From contig CBIHOZ010000006.1 in the NCBI GenBank assembly GCA_966211525.1, forward strand, positions 22,521-86,520: a stretch of 64,000 bases of DNA, read 5' to 3'. Source of the stretch: Ohtaekwangia sp966211525 (lineage in GTDB: Bacteria > Bacteroidota > Bacteroidia > Cytophagales > Cyclobacteriaceae). The notes beneath the pieces were generated by a model. That model was not told where the DNA came from and made no database searches. It saw only the letters and a list, made by a program, of their open reading frames with translations. Shown here in pieces: positions 1-8,583 of this stretch (position 1 is the stretch's first letter; every line of letters begins with the position of its first letter). The position numbers and the translations under genes were made by a program.

Positions 1-2
1 AA

Positions 3-338
3 GTGTTCAACATGCTTTCGGAAACAACATCGTTACGCGATAAGCTGGAGCAGAATACAAAATACTTCCGTGCTGAAATGACCAAAGCAGGTTTTGATAT
101 AAAGCCCGGTGAACATCCTATTGTTCCCATCATGCTATATGAAGCTCCGCTGGCGCAGCAGTTTGCAGATCGCTTGTTGGAGAAAGGTATATATGTGATC
201 GGATTCTTCTACCCGGTGGTAGCAAAAGGACAGGCACGTATTCGTGTTCAGATTTCCGCCGGCCACGACAAGCATCATTTGGATAAAGCTATACAGGCAT
301 TTACGGAAGTTGGGAAAGAGCTTGGCGTACTGAAATAA
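3..338 (+). CDS. kbl: Glycine C-acetyltransferase (2-amino-3-ketobutyrate CoA ligase), C-terminal part
   Basis: This is the last 111 residues of a PLP-dependent alpha-oxoamine synthase; the start lies off the left edge, so no start codon is assigned. The C-terminal small domain is recognisable by the run GIYVIGFFYPVV followed by KGQARIRVQISAGH, which is characteristic of Kbl and separates it from BioF and HemA. Kbl cleaves 2-amino-3-ketobutyrate with CoA to glycine and acetyl-CoA, the second step of threonine degradation after threonine dehydrogenase. No threonine dehydrogenase is visible because the upstream side is missing. The gene ends in TAA just two bases before an intergenic repeat. 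Confidence 0.85.
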   Translation: MFNMLSETTSLRDKLEQNTKYFRAEMTKAGFDIKPGEHPIVPIMLYEAPLAQQFADRLLEKGIYVIGFFYPVVAKGQARIRVQISAGHDKHHLDKAIQAFTEVGKELGVLK

Positions 339-340
339 AT

Positions 341-547
341 AGCTGCGAGTTTTGAGCTGCGAGAAAAAGCGGCTGCTGGCTACAAGCCTCTGGCCACAGG
401 AAAAAAGATATAGTATAAATGCACGAGATGTATAGGCAGCAAGCTTCTGGCTACAGGCTGAAGCTTGGTATAGTACCATTCTGGCTTCTTACTCCTTACT
501 CCTGTATTCTGAAACTACTCGCAGCTCATAGCTAAAAGCTCGTGGCT
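341..547. repeat. Palindromic intergenic repeat, copy 1
   Basis: The left end reads AGCTGCGAG, then TTTTGAGCTGCGAG. The right end carries the inverted version, CTCGCAGCTCATAGCTAAAAGC. The centre is built from GCTGCTGGCTACA-like words and GAAAAAAG. The same words in the same order recur at 18151-18295, and more loosely at 61319-61440. The element fills the whole gap between kbl and the next gene. No ORF is plausible in it. Confidence 0.7.
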
Positions 548-548
548 T

Positions 549-1001
549 TTATTTTATGCCGAATTCTTTTTTGCGCTTCTCTACGATCTCGCCCATCTTG
601 GAAGTGTCTTTACTGAGGAGACCAAACGCAGGATCTATATTTTGAGACGGGAAGAAGTATATACTTCCTTTTTTGCCTTTCACTTTCAACTTATACAGGT
701 TAAGATACGGAACGATCTTGAGCGATTTAACTTCGGGCCACTCGAAGCGTACGTTACGATGACCTTCCAGTATCACAATTTTATTTTTGCCAACCGCTAC
801 ACGTCTGATGCGATCTGTGATGAACGAAAAAATAAAAAGAGAAATCAGCCCGATCGTAAAGAAGATCAACGCCACGAAGAAGCTCTTCGCGTTGAACTCA
901 TAATTAATTACAATTATTCCGCCTACAATCCATTGGATGAGGGCGAGCGCCAGGAAGAAATACTTGGCCAGGTAAAATTTAACGGGACTAGCTTCTACCA
1001 T
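549..1001 (-). CDS. Two-TM membrane protein with a PH-like domain, function unknown
   Basis: This 150-residue protein has two hydrophobic helices at about residues 12-32 and 40-62 and then a soluble beta-rich part. The soluble part (RRVAVGKNKIVILEG, then a W-P-E-V segment) resembles bacterial PH-like membrane domains, although the match is by pattern only. It would sit in the inner membrane with the C-terminus in the cytoplasm. A TAnnTTTG-type -7 box lies on the minus strand at 1032-1039, about 30 bases before the ATG, so it is probably transcribed alone. The gene ends two bases from the palindromic repeat. No substrate or partner can be inferred. Confidence 0.6.
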   Translation of the reverse strand: MVEASPVKFYLAKYFFLALALIQWIVGGIIVINYEFNAKSFFVALIFFTIGLISLFIFSFITDRIRRVAVGKNKIVILEGHRNVRFEWPEVKSLKIVPYLNLYKLKVKGKKGSIYFFPSQNIDPAFGLLSKDTSKMGEIVEKRKKEFGIK

Positions 1002-1031
1002 CGTTTTCCTTTATTTAATCAACATCACGTT

Positions 1032-1039
1032 CAAAATTA
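1032..1039 (-). promoter_or_regulatory. Candidate -7 box (TAATTTTG)
   Basis: The minus strand reads TAATTTTG, matching TAnnTTTG, 30 bases before the ATG at 1001. No TTTG lies at the expected -33 spacing, so only the -7 element supports it. Confidence 0.3.
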
Positions 1040-1055
1040 CGAGAGAATTTAAGTA

Positions 1056-1078
1056 AAAGTTTCTTAACAAGAAACTTT
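1056..1078 (-). terminator. Stem-loop after the WD40-caspase gene
   Basis: A perfect 10-bp stem, AAAGTTTCTT and AAGAAACTTT with a 3-base loop, lies 18 bases beyond the stop of the minus-strand gene ending at 1096. The U-tract is weak (TTTTACTT), so termination is likely but not certain. Confidence 0.5.
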
Positions 1079-1095
1079 CCTTTCAGATATACTTT

Positions 1096-4000
1096 CTACG
1101 GGTCGATCACCACAGGAAAGTCCTGACCTCTGCTAAAGGTATACGGATACTGCGGTTTACCTTTTAGCTGGCGCGTCATCTCGGGTACCTGGTCGTCAAT
1201 GTATGACTTCAATTCATAGATGGTAACCTTGCCATCTTTCGGTGCACCATCAGCATCGCCTTGCAGTGCTTTGAGCAGCACGTATGTGAAAAGTCCGTGC
1301 CCGAGCTGCGTGAACTCTGTAGCAAATTGCTCGCTGCCTGCAGAAGCCATCACATGTATACCCGCGCTTCGCGAGAGCTGTGCAATAGCTTTCTCTTCGC
1401 TTGCGCCACGTGTAGCCAACAACTCTACTGATCCTCCTGATTGACACGCATCCATCACAATAAGTTGCTTCAGTGCTTTGATATGTTTCAGTTTCTCCTG
1501 CAACACACTTGCCTCGATTGCTTCTCTCTGTAATGAAGACTGATCGTACAGGCGAAGATTCTCCGTTGGTATAAAATAGAATTTGTCATCTACCATGCTG
1601 CCATGGCCCGCATAGTAAAAGATAAACACATCTTCCGGGTGAATATTGTTGCTGAGCTCATCAAGTTTACGGAGTATCTGTTCGCGCGTAGCATTGTTGT
1701 CGTAAAGAGAATGCAGCTCGATATTCTTGAAGAGCTGTGCACTTTTCTCATCCAGCGTTTTACTGAACGACTCGGCATCGGGCTTGGCGTAGTTCAGATT
1801 CAGCTTGCTGTTTCTATATTGATTTATACCCACCGCCAAAATATAGCACGTACTACTCTTGGAAGGATGTTCGGAAAAAATTTCAGCAGTATGTTGATCC
1901 GACTCTACATTGTCTTTGTTACTCGCTACAGCGGAGAATGTATTGGTGCCTCCTACCAATTCGATAACTTGTTTATAGGTAGTTGATTGTCCTTTTGAGG
2001 AAGGTAGCTTGAGGTCCTCGCGATTGATCACGATGCTTTTCCCATTGTGAAGCAGTCGTAACTTCTCAACACCGGCACCATTGTCGGTTATCCGGACAAA
2101 GAGTTCTGCTTTACCTTGTCCGGTTGGCAGCACCGCTACTTTTACGGTAGGAGGAGGCGAGCTGTTTAATTTTCCCTGCACGCCCTTCTTCTCTTCGCCA
2201 CCACGGTTCTGGAAAATTTTAGGCAACAGGTCAGGCCTATAGAAGTCATGGAAGAACTGATCTACCGAATAACTTCTCAGTCCGTTTACAAAGTGTATAT
2301 ACTTTCTGGCTTCATCCGTTCCGTTAAAATAACCGTCCGGATTTTTTACCATCCAGTCTTTTTCGCCGAGGTGAATATGTTCAAAGAATTCTTTGCCGGT
2401 GCTCAGGTCCCAAAACTTTGTTACGCCATCTACACTGTGACTGATGAGCATTTTGTTGTCCGGACTAAACAGTAATGCAGTAACTTCGGCCTTGTGTCCA
2501 TCGAAGGTGCGAACGATTTGTGAGGATGCTATATCCCAAACACGAATCACGCGATCGGCTCCGGCAGAGTATATCTGTTTGCCGTCTGTGCTATAGATAG
2601 CAGTGTGTATAGCACCGCGGTGACCTTTCAGCTTTTTAGTCATCAGTCCTGTACCGATATCCCATAGGCGAATGCTGCCATCCCAGCTGGCGCTCATTAA
2701 TGTTTTCTGATCGTTACTTAACCGGATCGAAGAGATTACATCCGTATGTCCAACAAAATTTCTGACTTCTTTGCGCGTGTCAATCTCCCACATCTGCAAG
2801 GTGTTGTTGAGTCGTGCAGAAATAATATAGAGGTCTGACGGATGGAAAAGTATACTATATGCGGAGTAATTATCCAGGTCGAAGTAGGTAGTCATCTTAC
2901 CCGTGGCGAGATCGTGAATCTTCATCGTACCATCCCAACTGCTGGATGTGATTTGTTTTTCATCACTGCTAAAGTGTATGTCAAAAATGGGCTCGCGGTA
3001 GCTTTCAATTACCTGGAGTGAATCTCCGGTTTGCAGATCCCACAGCATAATCTTACCATCGCCACCACCTGTAAGCAGTCTGCGGCCGTCACGCGAAAGA
3101 TCGTAGCACAGTACACCTTTCTTGTGTCCTATATATTCCATTACCGCTTTACCGGTTGCTATATCCCAGCGTTTAACTTTCGTTCCGAACTTACCTTTGA
3201 TGAGTGTCTTACCATCATTCGAGATCAGCAATGAATTTTTAAAACGAACAAACTTCGCGATGTTCGATTGCCAGTAGAAATTAGGATCATAGTTCAAACC
3301 TCCTTTATCACGCACATTCAAAAAGCCGGTCAGCTCTATATCTTTCTTTTTGTTCTTCCAGTCCCAGCCAAACGCAGTATTGTTATCGCATGAAACCAAC
3401 ACGAGTTTACCATCATGACTGAATGTAATTTCATGAAACTCGCGTTGCTCTTCTGCTGCGAGTGTAGCCACTACGTTGCCAGCTTCGTCAAAAACGGTGA
3501 CATCTTTCTCGGTAGCCCGCGCCAGCTTCTTTCCATCCGGACTCAAGGCTATACCGGTCAGGTCTTCTTCGTTTTTGGTGTACTCACGTGTAACCGTAAA
3601 GGCCGGTATACTATACGCTTTACCATTGCCGTTGTGCGGAACAGCATAAAGCGTTTTGCTGTCGTTACTAAAAGCAACGCGCGTTCCGCAGCCTCCGCAG
3701 AAGCCTTCTTCCATCAGTTCCTTCACCAGCTTCCAGGTACTTACTTCATATATACTCGTTTTGCGATTGTCCTGTCCAAAGGCAATCCATTTACCATCGG
3801 CACTGATCGCTATATCTACACCGCTTCCAAGTCCTTTGTCAGGATCAACAGCCAGTTTGGCAATCGGCTTGCGCGATTTAAAATCGTATACAACGGCTGT
3901 GTCGCCCCGGCCGGAGTCGTTATAGCCTGCATGAACGAAGAAACGCATTTGGGGATCGATCGCTATATCCGTTATATAGTCTGGTGTAACGATACTATAG

Positions 4001-4320
4001 AGTTCTTTACCCGTCATTACGTCCCATAGCCGTACCGTTTTATCGTAACTGCCGGTAACTAGAAACTTTCCGTCACGCGAAAAGTCGAGGCTGCTCACGC
4101 TCGCTTCGTGTCCGAGAAAGCTTCGTATCTCGCGGCCGGTAGAAACCTCCCAGAGCTTGGCAGATTTATCTTTACTGGCTGTTGCTACATAATTACTGTC
4201 GGGACTTGTTGTTACTGCAATCACCGCGAGTTCATGTCCTTTCTGGACAACGGTTTCAAGTGATTGTGAAAATGAAAAGAATGATGTGAATACGAGGAGG
4301 TAGGTTGCTGTCAATCTCAT
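1096..4320 (-). CDS. Secreted WD40-repeat protein with C-terminal caspase-like (peptidase C14) domain
   Basis: This 1074-residue protein has a signal peptide at residues 1-18 (ending FFSFSQS). Two blocks of WD40 repeats follow, with typical W/GH...D...LWD signatures such as GHEASVSSLDFSRDG and GHTDVISS, up to about residue 640. A linker comes next, with the K-N-P-D-G-Y-F segment found in bacterial WD40-caspases. The C-terminal caspase-like domain starts near residue 830 with ILAVGINQYR. The catalytic dyad is present: His906 in YYAGHGS and Cys959 in MDACQSGG. Caspase-like folds cleave after basic or acidic residues depending on subfamily; the specificity here cannot be read. The signal peptide places the propeller and protease outside the cytoplasm, unlike defence caspases, which are cytosolic. 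The gene stands alone between two unrelated genes. Confidence 0.85.
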   Translation of the reverse strand: MRLTATYLLVFTSFFSFSQSLETVVQKGHELAVIAVTTSPDSNYVATASKDKSAKLWEVSTGREIRSFLGHEASVSSLDFSRDGKFLVTGSYDKTVRLWDVMTGKELYSIVTPDYITDIAIDPQMRFFVHAGYNDSGRGDTAVVYDFKSRKPIAKLAVDPDKGLGSGVDIAISADGKWIAFGQDNRKTSIYEVSTWKLVKELMEEGFCGGCGTRVAFSNDSKTLYAVPHNGNGKAYSIPAFTVTREYTKNEEDLTGIALSPDGKKLARATEKDVTVFDEAGNVVATLAAEEQREFHEITFSHDGKLVLVSCDNNTAFGWDWKNKKKDIELTGFLNVRDKGGLNYDPNFYWQSNIAKFVRFKNSLLISNDGKTLIKGKFGTKVKRWDIATGKAVMEYIGHKKGVLCYDLSRDGRRLLTGGGDGKIMLWDLQTGDSLQVIESYREPIFDIHFSSDEKQITSSSWDGTMKIHDLATGKMTTYFDLDNYSAYSILFHPSDLYIISARLNNTLQMWEIDTRKEVRNFVGHTDVISSIRLSNDQKTLMSASWDGSIRLWDIGTGLMTKKLKGHRGAIHTAIYSTDGKQIYSAGADRVIRVWDIASSQIVRTFDGHKAEVTALLFSPDNKMLISHSVDGVTKFWDLSTGKEFFEHIHLGEKDWMVKNPDGYFNGTDEARKYIHFVNGLRSYSVDQFFHDFYRPDLLPKIFQNRGGEEKKGVQGKLNSSPPPTVKVAVLPTGQGKAELFVRITDNGAGVEKLRLLHNGKSIVINREDLKLPSSKGQSTTYKQVIELVGGTNTFSAVASNKDNVESDQHTAEIFSEHPSKSSTCYILAVGINQYRNSKLNLNYAKPDAESFSKTLDEKSAQLFKNIELHSLYDNNATREQILRKLDELSNNIHPEDVFIFYYAGHGSMVDDKFYFIPTENLRLYDQSSLQREAIEASVLQEKLKHIKALKQLIVMDACQSGGSVELLATRGASEEKAIAQLSRSAGIHVMASAGSEQFATEFTQLGHGLFTYVLLKALQGDADGAPKDGKVTIYELKSYIDDQVPEMTRQLKGKPQYPYTFSRGQDFPVVIDP

Positions 4321-4357
4321 GCCTGTGCACTATTAGGAGGCATGAAGGTAATAAGTT

Positions 4358-5230
4358 TTATGCTTTTGCTTCTGATGTTTCTGCAGACTCCTGCTCTTCC
4401 TCCTCTTTTTCTTTCAGGTCTTCCCAGTTCAGAGGTTCATCATTCCGAAGGTAGGCGAGTACACGTTGCTCTACTTGCTTGAGCTTTAATGCACGCAGGT
4501 ACTTTCCGTTACGTGCCAGTATAAGTCTGCCTGTTTCTTCGGATATAGCAAGCACCAACGTATCGGTACTTTCAGACATACCCACGGCCGCGCGGTGACG
4601 CAAACCAAAATTAGGAGGGAGGTGATCGTTCTCACTCACCGGTAACACACAACGTGCAGCCCGTATACGACCTTTGTGTATAATAACAGCACCATCGTGC
4701 AACGGCGAATTTTTATTGAAGATAGAGATAAGCAGTCGTTTGTTTACCTGCGAGTCAAGTGCATCGCCGGTTTGTGCATAGAATTTTAATTCAGTATCGC
4801 GAGAGAAAACAACGAGCGCTCCGGTCTTGGTTGCCTTTAGTGTTTTTACGGCTTCGATCACCTGCAGTATATCAAAGTCATCGTGATATTGATGGCGCCA
4901 GTTGGCGATTGTTTTAAAAATGTTTTCACGGAATTCTGTACCTCTGCCAATCACCAACAGGAACTTGCGTATCTCCGGTTGAAAGAGAATGATCATGGCC
5001 AGTACACCTACACCCATAAACTGCCCGAGAATTGTAGAGAGTAATTCCATTTGGGCCGCGCGCACGATCAGGTATACCAGGTATAGCGCGAGTATACCCA
5101 GAAATATATTCACAGCTATACTGCCCCGAATGAGTTTGTAGATTTGATACAACAGAACACTAACCAGTGCTATATCGATTAGATCAACCCAGCTTACCTC
5201 CAGAAAACCTATTTTGAAAAGAAAAATCAT
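4358..5230 (-). CDS. cdaA: Diadenylate cyclase, membrane-bound CdaA type
   Basis: This 290-residue protein makes c-di-AMP from two ATP. Three transmembrane helices occupy about residues 10-90 (beginning MIFLFKIGF), followed by the DisA_N catalytic domain. The two signature motifs are intact: DGA at 179-181 (within LHDGAVII) and RHR at 211-213 (RHRAAVGMSE). Length and layout fit CdaA rather than DisA or CdaS. The C-terminal tail is acidic (EEKEEEEQESAET) and probably disordered. It lies 72 bases downstream of folP on the same strand, a pairing common in Bacteroidota. A TACTTTTG box on the minus strand at 5239-5246 would place a promoter nearly on the start codon. The degradation and receptor genes are not in the window. 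Confidence 0.92.
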   Translation of the reverse strand: MIFLFKIGFLEVSWVDLIDIALVSVLLYQIYKLIRGSIAVNIFLGILALYLVYLIVRAAQMELLSTILGQFMGVGVLAMIILFQPEIRKFLLVIGRGTEFRENIFKTIANWRHQYHDDFDILQVIEAVKTLKATKTGALVVFSRDTELKFYAQTGDALDSQVNKRLLISIFNKNSPLHDGAVIIHKGRIRAARCVLPVSENDHLPPNFGLRHRAAVGMSESTDTLVLAISEETGRLILARNGKYLRALKLKQVEQRVLAYLRNDEPLNWEDLKEKEEEEQESAETSEAKA

Positions 5231-5302
5231 TGCTATAACAAAAGTAAATAAAAGTAAGTGGCCTCACTACCGGTTCCTAACTTTTACCGGTGAGTGACCT
5301 GT

Positions 5303-6178
5303 TTATCGGGTATTGCCAGGTAGAATTTTCTCAATGAGTTGAATTGCTTCAGCAGCCTGTTTCACATCGTGTACACGCAACAAGGAAGCACCCTTCAGCA
5401 ACGCTACCGTGTTAAGTGATGTTGTCCCATTCAGTGCTTCCTCGGGAGTTATACCCAGTGTGCGCCAGATCATCGACTTCCGCGAAAGTCCTGCCAGTAT
5501 GGGTTTCCCCAATATGTTAAAATGATCGAGCTTACTCAATAACTCAAAGTTCTGCTCAACTGTTTTTGCAAAACCAAATCCCGGGTCAACAATAATATCT
5601 TTTACGCCCAATTGCTGCAGCGTGAATATCTTTTCATGGAAGAAGTCCATGATGTTTTTCAGCAGGTTCTCGTATAACGCGAGCTTGTTCATGGTTTGTG
5701 GTGTGCCACGCATGTGCATTAATATATAGGGCACTTTTAGCTCAGCCACCGTTTTGAACATAGCCTCATCCAGCGAACCTCCTGAGACATCATTTACAAG
5801 ATGTGCGCCTTCACCAATGGCTGCGCGAACAACTTCGCTTCTAAATGTATCTACCGATATAAAGGCATCCGGAAATTTGCGCGAGATATTTTTCACCGCC
5901 TTTAGCACCCGGTTCTTTTCTTCGTCCGCTGAAATCTCATCGGCACCGGGTCGTGTGGAATAACCACCCACATCAATAAATGCAGCGCCATCCGTCAACA
6001 TTTTTTCGACTTGTTTCAGCATGTCGGCCTCCGAAGTGTAGCGATTGCCATCGTAAAAGCTGTCGGGCGTAACATTTAATATCCCCATAATCCGGGGCGT
6101 CCGCAGGTCTATAAGCCGTCCGTTGAGGTTAAGTGTTTTGTTTGTTGAAAAAAAATTATTTTCGAAACTGGATTTCAT
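5303..6178 (-). CDS. folP: Dihydropteroate synthase
   Basis: It condenses 6-hydroxymethyl-dihydropterin diphosphate with p-aminobenzoate in folate synthesis and is the sulfonamide target. The TIM-barrel signatures are present: MGILNVTPDSFYDG near the start, then DVGGYSTRPGA, then DVSGG, and the C-terminal GLSRKSMI pterin/phosphate loop. The frame stays open upstream to 6382, but that extension overlaps the divergent DUF1599 gene. I chose the ATG at 6178, giving 291 residues; another ATG at 6187 is three codons earlier and equally possible. The extra N-terminal stretch before RIMGILNV is about 30 residues. It is followed by cdaA on the same strand. Confidence 0.93.
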   Translation of the reverse strand: MKSSFENNFFSTNKTLNLNGRLIDLRTPRIMGILNVTPDSFYDGNRYTSEADMLKQVEKMLTDGAAFIDVGGYSTRPGADEISADEEKNRVLKAVKNISRKFPDAFISVDTFRSEVVRAAIGEGAHLVNDVSGGSLDEAMFKTVAELKVPYILMHMRGTPQTMNKLALYENLLKNIMDFFHEKIFTLQQLGVKDIIVDPGFGFAKTVEQNFELLSKLDHFNILGKPILAGLSRKSMIWRTLGITPEEALNGTTSLNTVALLKGASLLRVHDVKQAAEAIQLIEKILPGNTR

Positions 6179-6238
6179 GCCCGTCATGATGGAATTGTCA
6201 TTCAAATTAAGAAGTTTGCGGCCTAAAGTATTATACCC

Positions 6239-6784
6239 TTGATCGAAAAAACATCGCAGGAATACAAAGCAGTAATTGCCACCTGCAAAGCACTGTTTGA
6301 AAAGAAGACGCGTGACTATGGCACTGCGTGGAGAATTCTGCGTTTGCCGTCCATTACGGATCAGATCTATATCAAGGCGCAACGCATTCGCAGCATCCAG
6401 GAGAAAGGTGTGCAGAAAGTAGACGATCCGATTAAAGATGAGTTTGTCGGCATCATTAACTATTGCATCATCGCGCTGATACAGATCAGGCTCGAAGGAT
6501 CTTCTGCTATGGATGTAAAGTTCGAAACGCTGGAGCCGCTATACGATGAGGCTGCTACCGAAACATTCGATCTGCTTCAGAATAAAAATCACGACTACGG
6601 TGAAGCATGGCGCGAGATGCGCGTTACTTCCATTACCGATATTATCCTGATGAAGTTGCTGCGTGTAAAACAGATTGAAGACAACCAGGGAAAAACATTG
6701 GTGAGCGAAGGCGTTAAAGCCAACTACCAGGATATGATTAACTATTCGGTGTTTGCACTGATCAAGTTATCGGAAGTGAATTAA
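6239..6784 (+). CDS. DUF1599 protein with an internal duplication
   Basis: This 181-residue protein consists of two copies of the same roughly 75-residue unit. The first carries KTRDYGTAWRILRLPSITD and the second NHDYGEAWREMRVTSITD, each followed by a helix ending in INY(C/S)..ALI. The family is conserved in Bacteroidota next to folP and the DoxX-like gene, as here, and has no established function; a nucleotide-linked role has been suggested for related domains. The start is uncertain: TTG at 6239 is the first start codon that keeps the whole first repeat, and no ATG precedes the repeat in frame. It diverges from folP with a short shared upstream region and precedes the DoxX-like gene by 54 bases. 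Confidence 0.8.
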   Translation: MIEKTSQEYKAVIATCKALFEKKTRDYGTAWRILRLPSITDQIYIKAQRIRSIQEKGVQKVDDPIKDEFVGIINYCIIALIQIRLEGSSAMDVKFETLEPLYDEAATETFDLLQNKNHDYGEAWREMRVTSITDIILMKLLRVKQIEDNQGKTLVSEGVKANYQDMINYSVFALIKLSEVN

Positions 6785-6838
6785 AAAGATATTGACTCCG
6801 TTACGATCTGGTAAAGAGACGGAATAAACAATCAGGAC

Positions 6839-7951
6839 ATGAGGAAGTATATAGATCAATTTTCAAGATTTTTTGTAGGTGCACTTTTTATTTTTTCCGG
6901 TTTGATCAAACTCAACGATCCGATTGGAACAGAAATAAAGATGGAAGAGTACTTCGAAGTATTTGCCGAAGACTTTGGTTCCTTCTTCATGCTCTTTAAA
7001 CCCTATGCACTGGAGATCGGTTTTATACTGATCGTGCTGGAAGTAGTGCTGGGGATAGCGTTGCTCATTAACTATAAAGTGCGCATCACGTCCATTATAC
7101 TCCTGGTGTTGATCATCTTCTTTACGTTCCTTACGTTCTACTCTGCATACTTCAATAAGGTAACGGATTGTGGTTGCTTTGGCGATGCTATAAAACTCAC
7201 CCCGTGGGAGTCGTTCACCAAAGATGTTATACTCATTGTATTTATTCTGCATATATTCTGGTTCCGGGATAAATACCAGCCCGTGCTTCGTACGCGCGAA
7301 GGTCATGCGGTAATTATAGTGTCGACCATTGTATGTATAGGGCTTGGTATATATGCTATTCAGCATTTGCCTTTCATTGATTTCCGTCCGTATAAAATTG
7401 GTAATAACATCAAGGAGCAGATGCAGCCGCAGGAGCAGCCTGTGTTTGAGTATGTGTTTCAGCGCAAAGACAATGGTGAAGAAGTGCATTCTGAAAAATA
7501 CCTGACGGATACTTTAGTCTATAAGTATATCAGTGTTCGCCAGACGAATGAAGACAAGACCAAAGCGAAGATTACCGATTACTCCGTAAGCAGTGTAGAA
7601 GGCGAGGATGTTACCGAGAATACGTTTCAGGGAAATAAACTTCTTTTTATAGTATATGATGCCACCAAAGCATCCGGCGAAAATATGGACAAGATACGCC
7701 AGCTCGCCAAAGATCTGGATGGTAAAGTTGAGATGATGGCGTTTACCGCATCAAGCTCCGAGCAGTTCGAAATATTCCGTCACGAATATCAACTGGCCAT
7801 TCCATACTACTTTGTTGACGCTACCGTACTGAAAACAATCGTACGCTCCAACCCCGGCATAACCGTTTGGAAAGACGGCACCGTAAAAGGCATGTGGCAC
7901 CACAATGATACTCCTGATGCCGCGGAAGTGCTTGAAAAATTGAAAGATTAG
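6839..7951 (+). CDS. DoxX/MauE-like membrane protein with thioredoxin-like C-terminal domain (BT_3928 type)
   Basis: This 370-residue protein begins with four transmembrane helices over about residues 10-150, with the RFFVGALFIFSGLIKLNDP opening of DoxX-like proteins and a TDCGCFGD cysteine motif typical of the MauE/DoxX group. A fifth helix sits near 160. The C-terminal half, about 230-370, is periplasmic and thioredoxin-like in length, with the strand LLFIVYDATKA and a cis-Pro-like region, but it lacks a CxxC pair, so it is probably not a disulfide reductase by itself. It follows DUF1599, the usual neighbour in this phylum. Its 3' end merges into an A+T-rich inverted repeat. The function is unknown. 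Confidence 0.75.
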   Translation: MRKYIDQFSRFFVGALFIFSGLIKLNDPIGTEIKMEEYFEVFAEDFGSFFMLFKPYALEIGFILIVLEVVLGIALLINYKVRITSIILLVLIIFFTFLTFYSAYFNKVTDCGCFGDAIKLTPWESFTKDVILIVFILHIFWFRDKYQPVLRTREGHAVIIVSTIVCIGLGIYAIQHLPFIDFRPYKIGNNIKEQMQPQEQPVFEYVFQRKDNGEEVHSEKYLTDTLVYKYISVRQTNEDKTKAKITDYSVSSVEGEDVTENTFQGNKLLFIVYDATKASGENMDKIRQLAKDLDGKVEMMAFTASSSEQFEIFRHEYQLAIPYYFVDATVLKTIVRSNPGITVWKDGTVKGMWHHNDTPDAAEVLEKLKD

Positions 7952-8079
7952 AAGATTGTAAAATTGGAAGATTGGGTGTTTTACGTTTTTGCTACGACTA
8001 ACCTTACCAAACCAAAAATCATAATATTTCAAATTTTTAATTTTACAATTTTCCAATCTTAAAATCTTCCAATCTTAAA
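7940..8079. repeat. A+T-rich inverted repeat of AGATTG(T/G)AAAATTG words
   Basis: The left arm, 7944-7976, reads AGATTAGAAGATTGTAAAAT then TGGAAGATTGGG. The right arm, 8034-8079, carries the complement in reverse order (TTTTACAATTTTCCAATCTT, then AAAATCTTCCAATCTT). The element starts inside the last codons of the DoxX-like gene and runs up to the ATG of aroK. It can fold into a long weak hairpin. Confidence 0.55.
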
Positions 8080-8583
8080 ATGACAAAAATATACCTCATC
8101 GGAATGCCAGGTTCTGGTAAATCTACGCTCGGTCGGCCGCTGGCAGTTGAGCTGGGTATACCGTTTGTTGATCAGGATAAAGAAATTGAGAATCGCGAAG
8201 GCAAAGCGGTTAAAGATATATTTGCAGAGAACGGTGAAGATTACTTTCGCCAGGTAGAGGCAGAAGTGTTGCGGGAGTGGGCAGCTTCCGAAAAAAGTTT
8301 TGTGATGGCTACCGGTGGAGGCGCTCCGTGTTTCTATGATGGTATAGAAGTAATTAAACAGTCTGGGCTTAGTATATATATTGATACATCAGTTGAAGAG
8401 TTGCTGAAGCGTGTAGCGTTGAACAAAGACAGACCGTTGTTACATGCGAATGATCTGAAAGAGAAAGAAGCTCGTTTAACAGAGCTATACAAAAAACGCC
8501 TGCCGGTTTACCAGCAGGCGCATATATCATTACATCAACCTTCCGTCAGAAAATTAAGGGAAGCTATACAGCTTAGAAAGTAA
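8080..8583 (+). CDS. aroK: Shikimate kinase
   Basis: It phosphorylates shikimate at the 3-position, the fifth step of the chorismate pathway. The 167-residue length fits AroK. The Walker A loop is at residues 8-16 (GMPGSGKST). The shikimate-binding Asp follows in FVDQDKEIE, the glycine-rich ATGGGAP loop is central, and the lid Arg sits in NKDRPLL. The ATG at 8080 directly follows the A+T-rich inverted repeat. The end overlaps the convergent outer-membrane protein gene by 11 bases, so no terminator separates the two. No other aromatic-pathway gene is in the window. Confidence 0.93.
   Translation: MTKIYLIGMPGSGKSTLGRPLAVELGIPFVDQDKEIENREGKAVKDIFAENGEDYFRQVEAEVLREWAASEKSFVMATGGGAPCFYDGIEVIKQSGLSIYIDTSVEELLKRVALNKDRPLLHANDLKEKEARLTELYKKRLPVYQQAHISLHQPSVRKLREAIQLRK

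Noticed and set aside
6179..6382. N-terminal extension of folP
   Set aside because: The extra residues have no similarity to the family and lie across the divergent DUF1599 gene.
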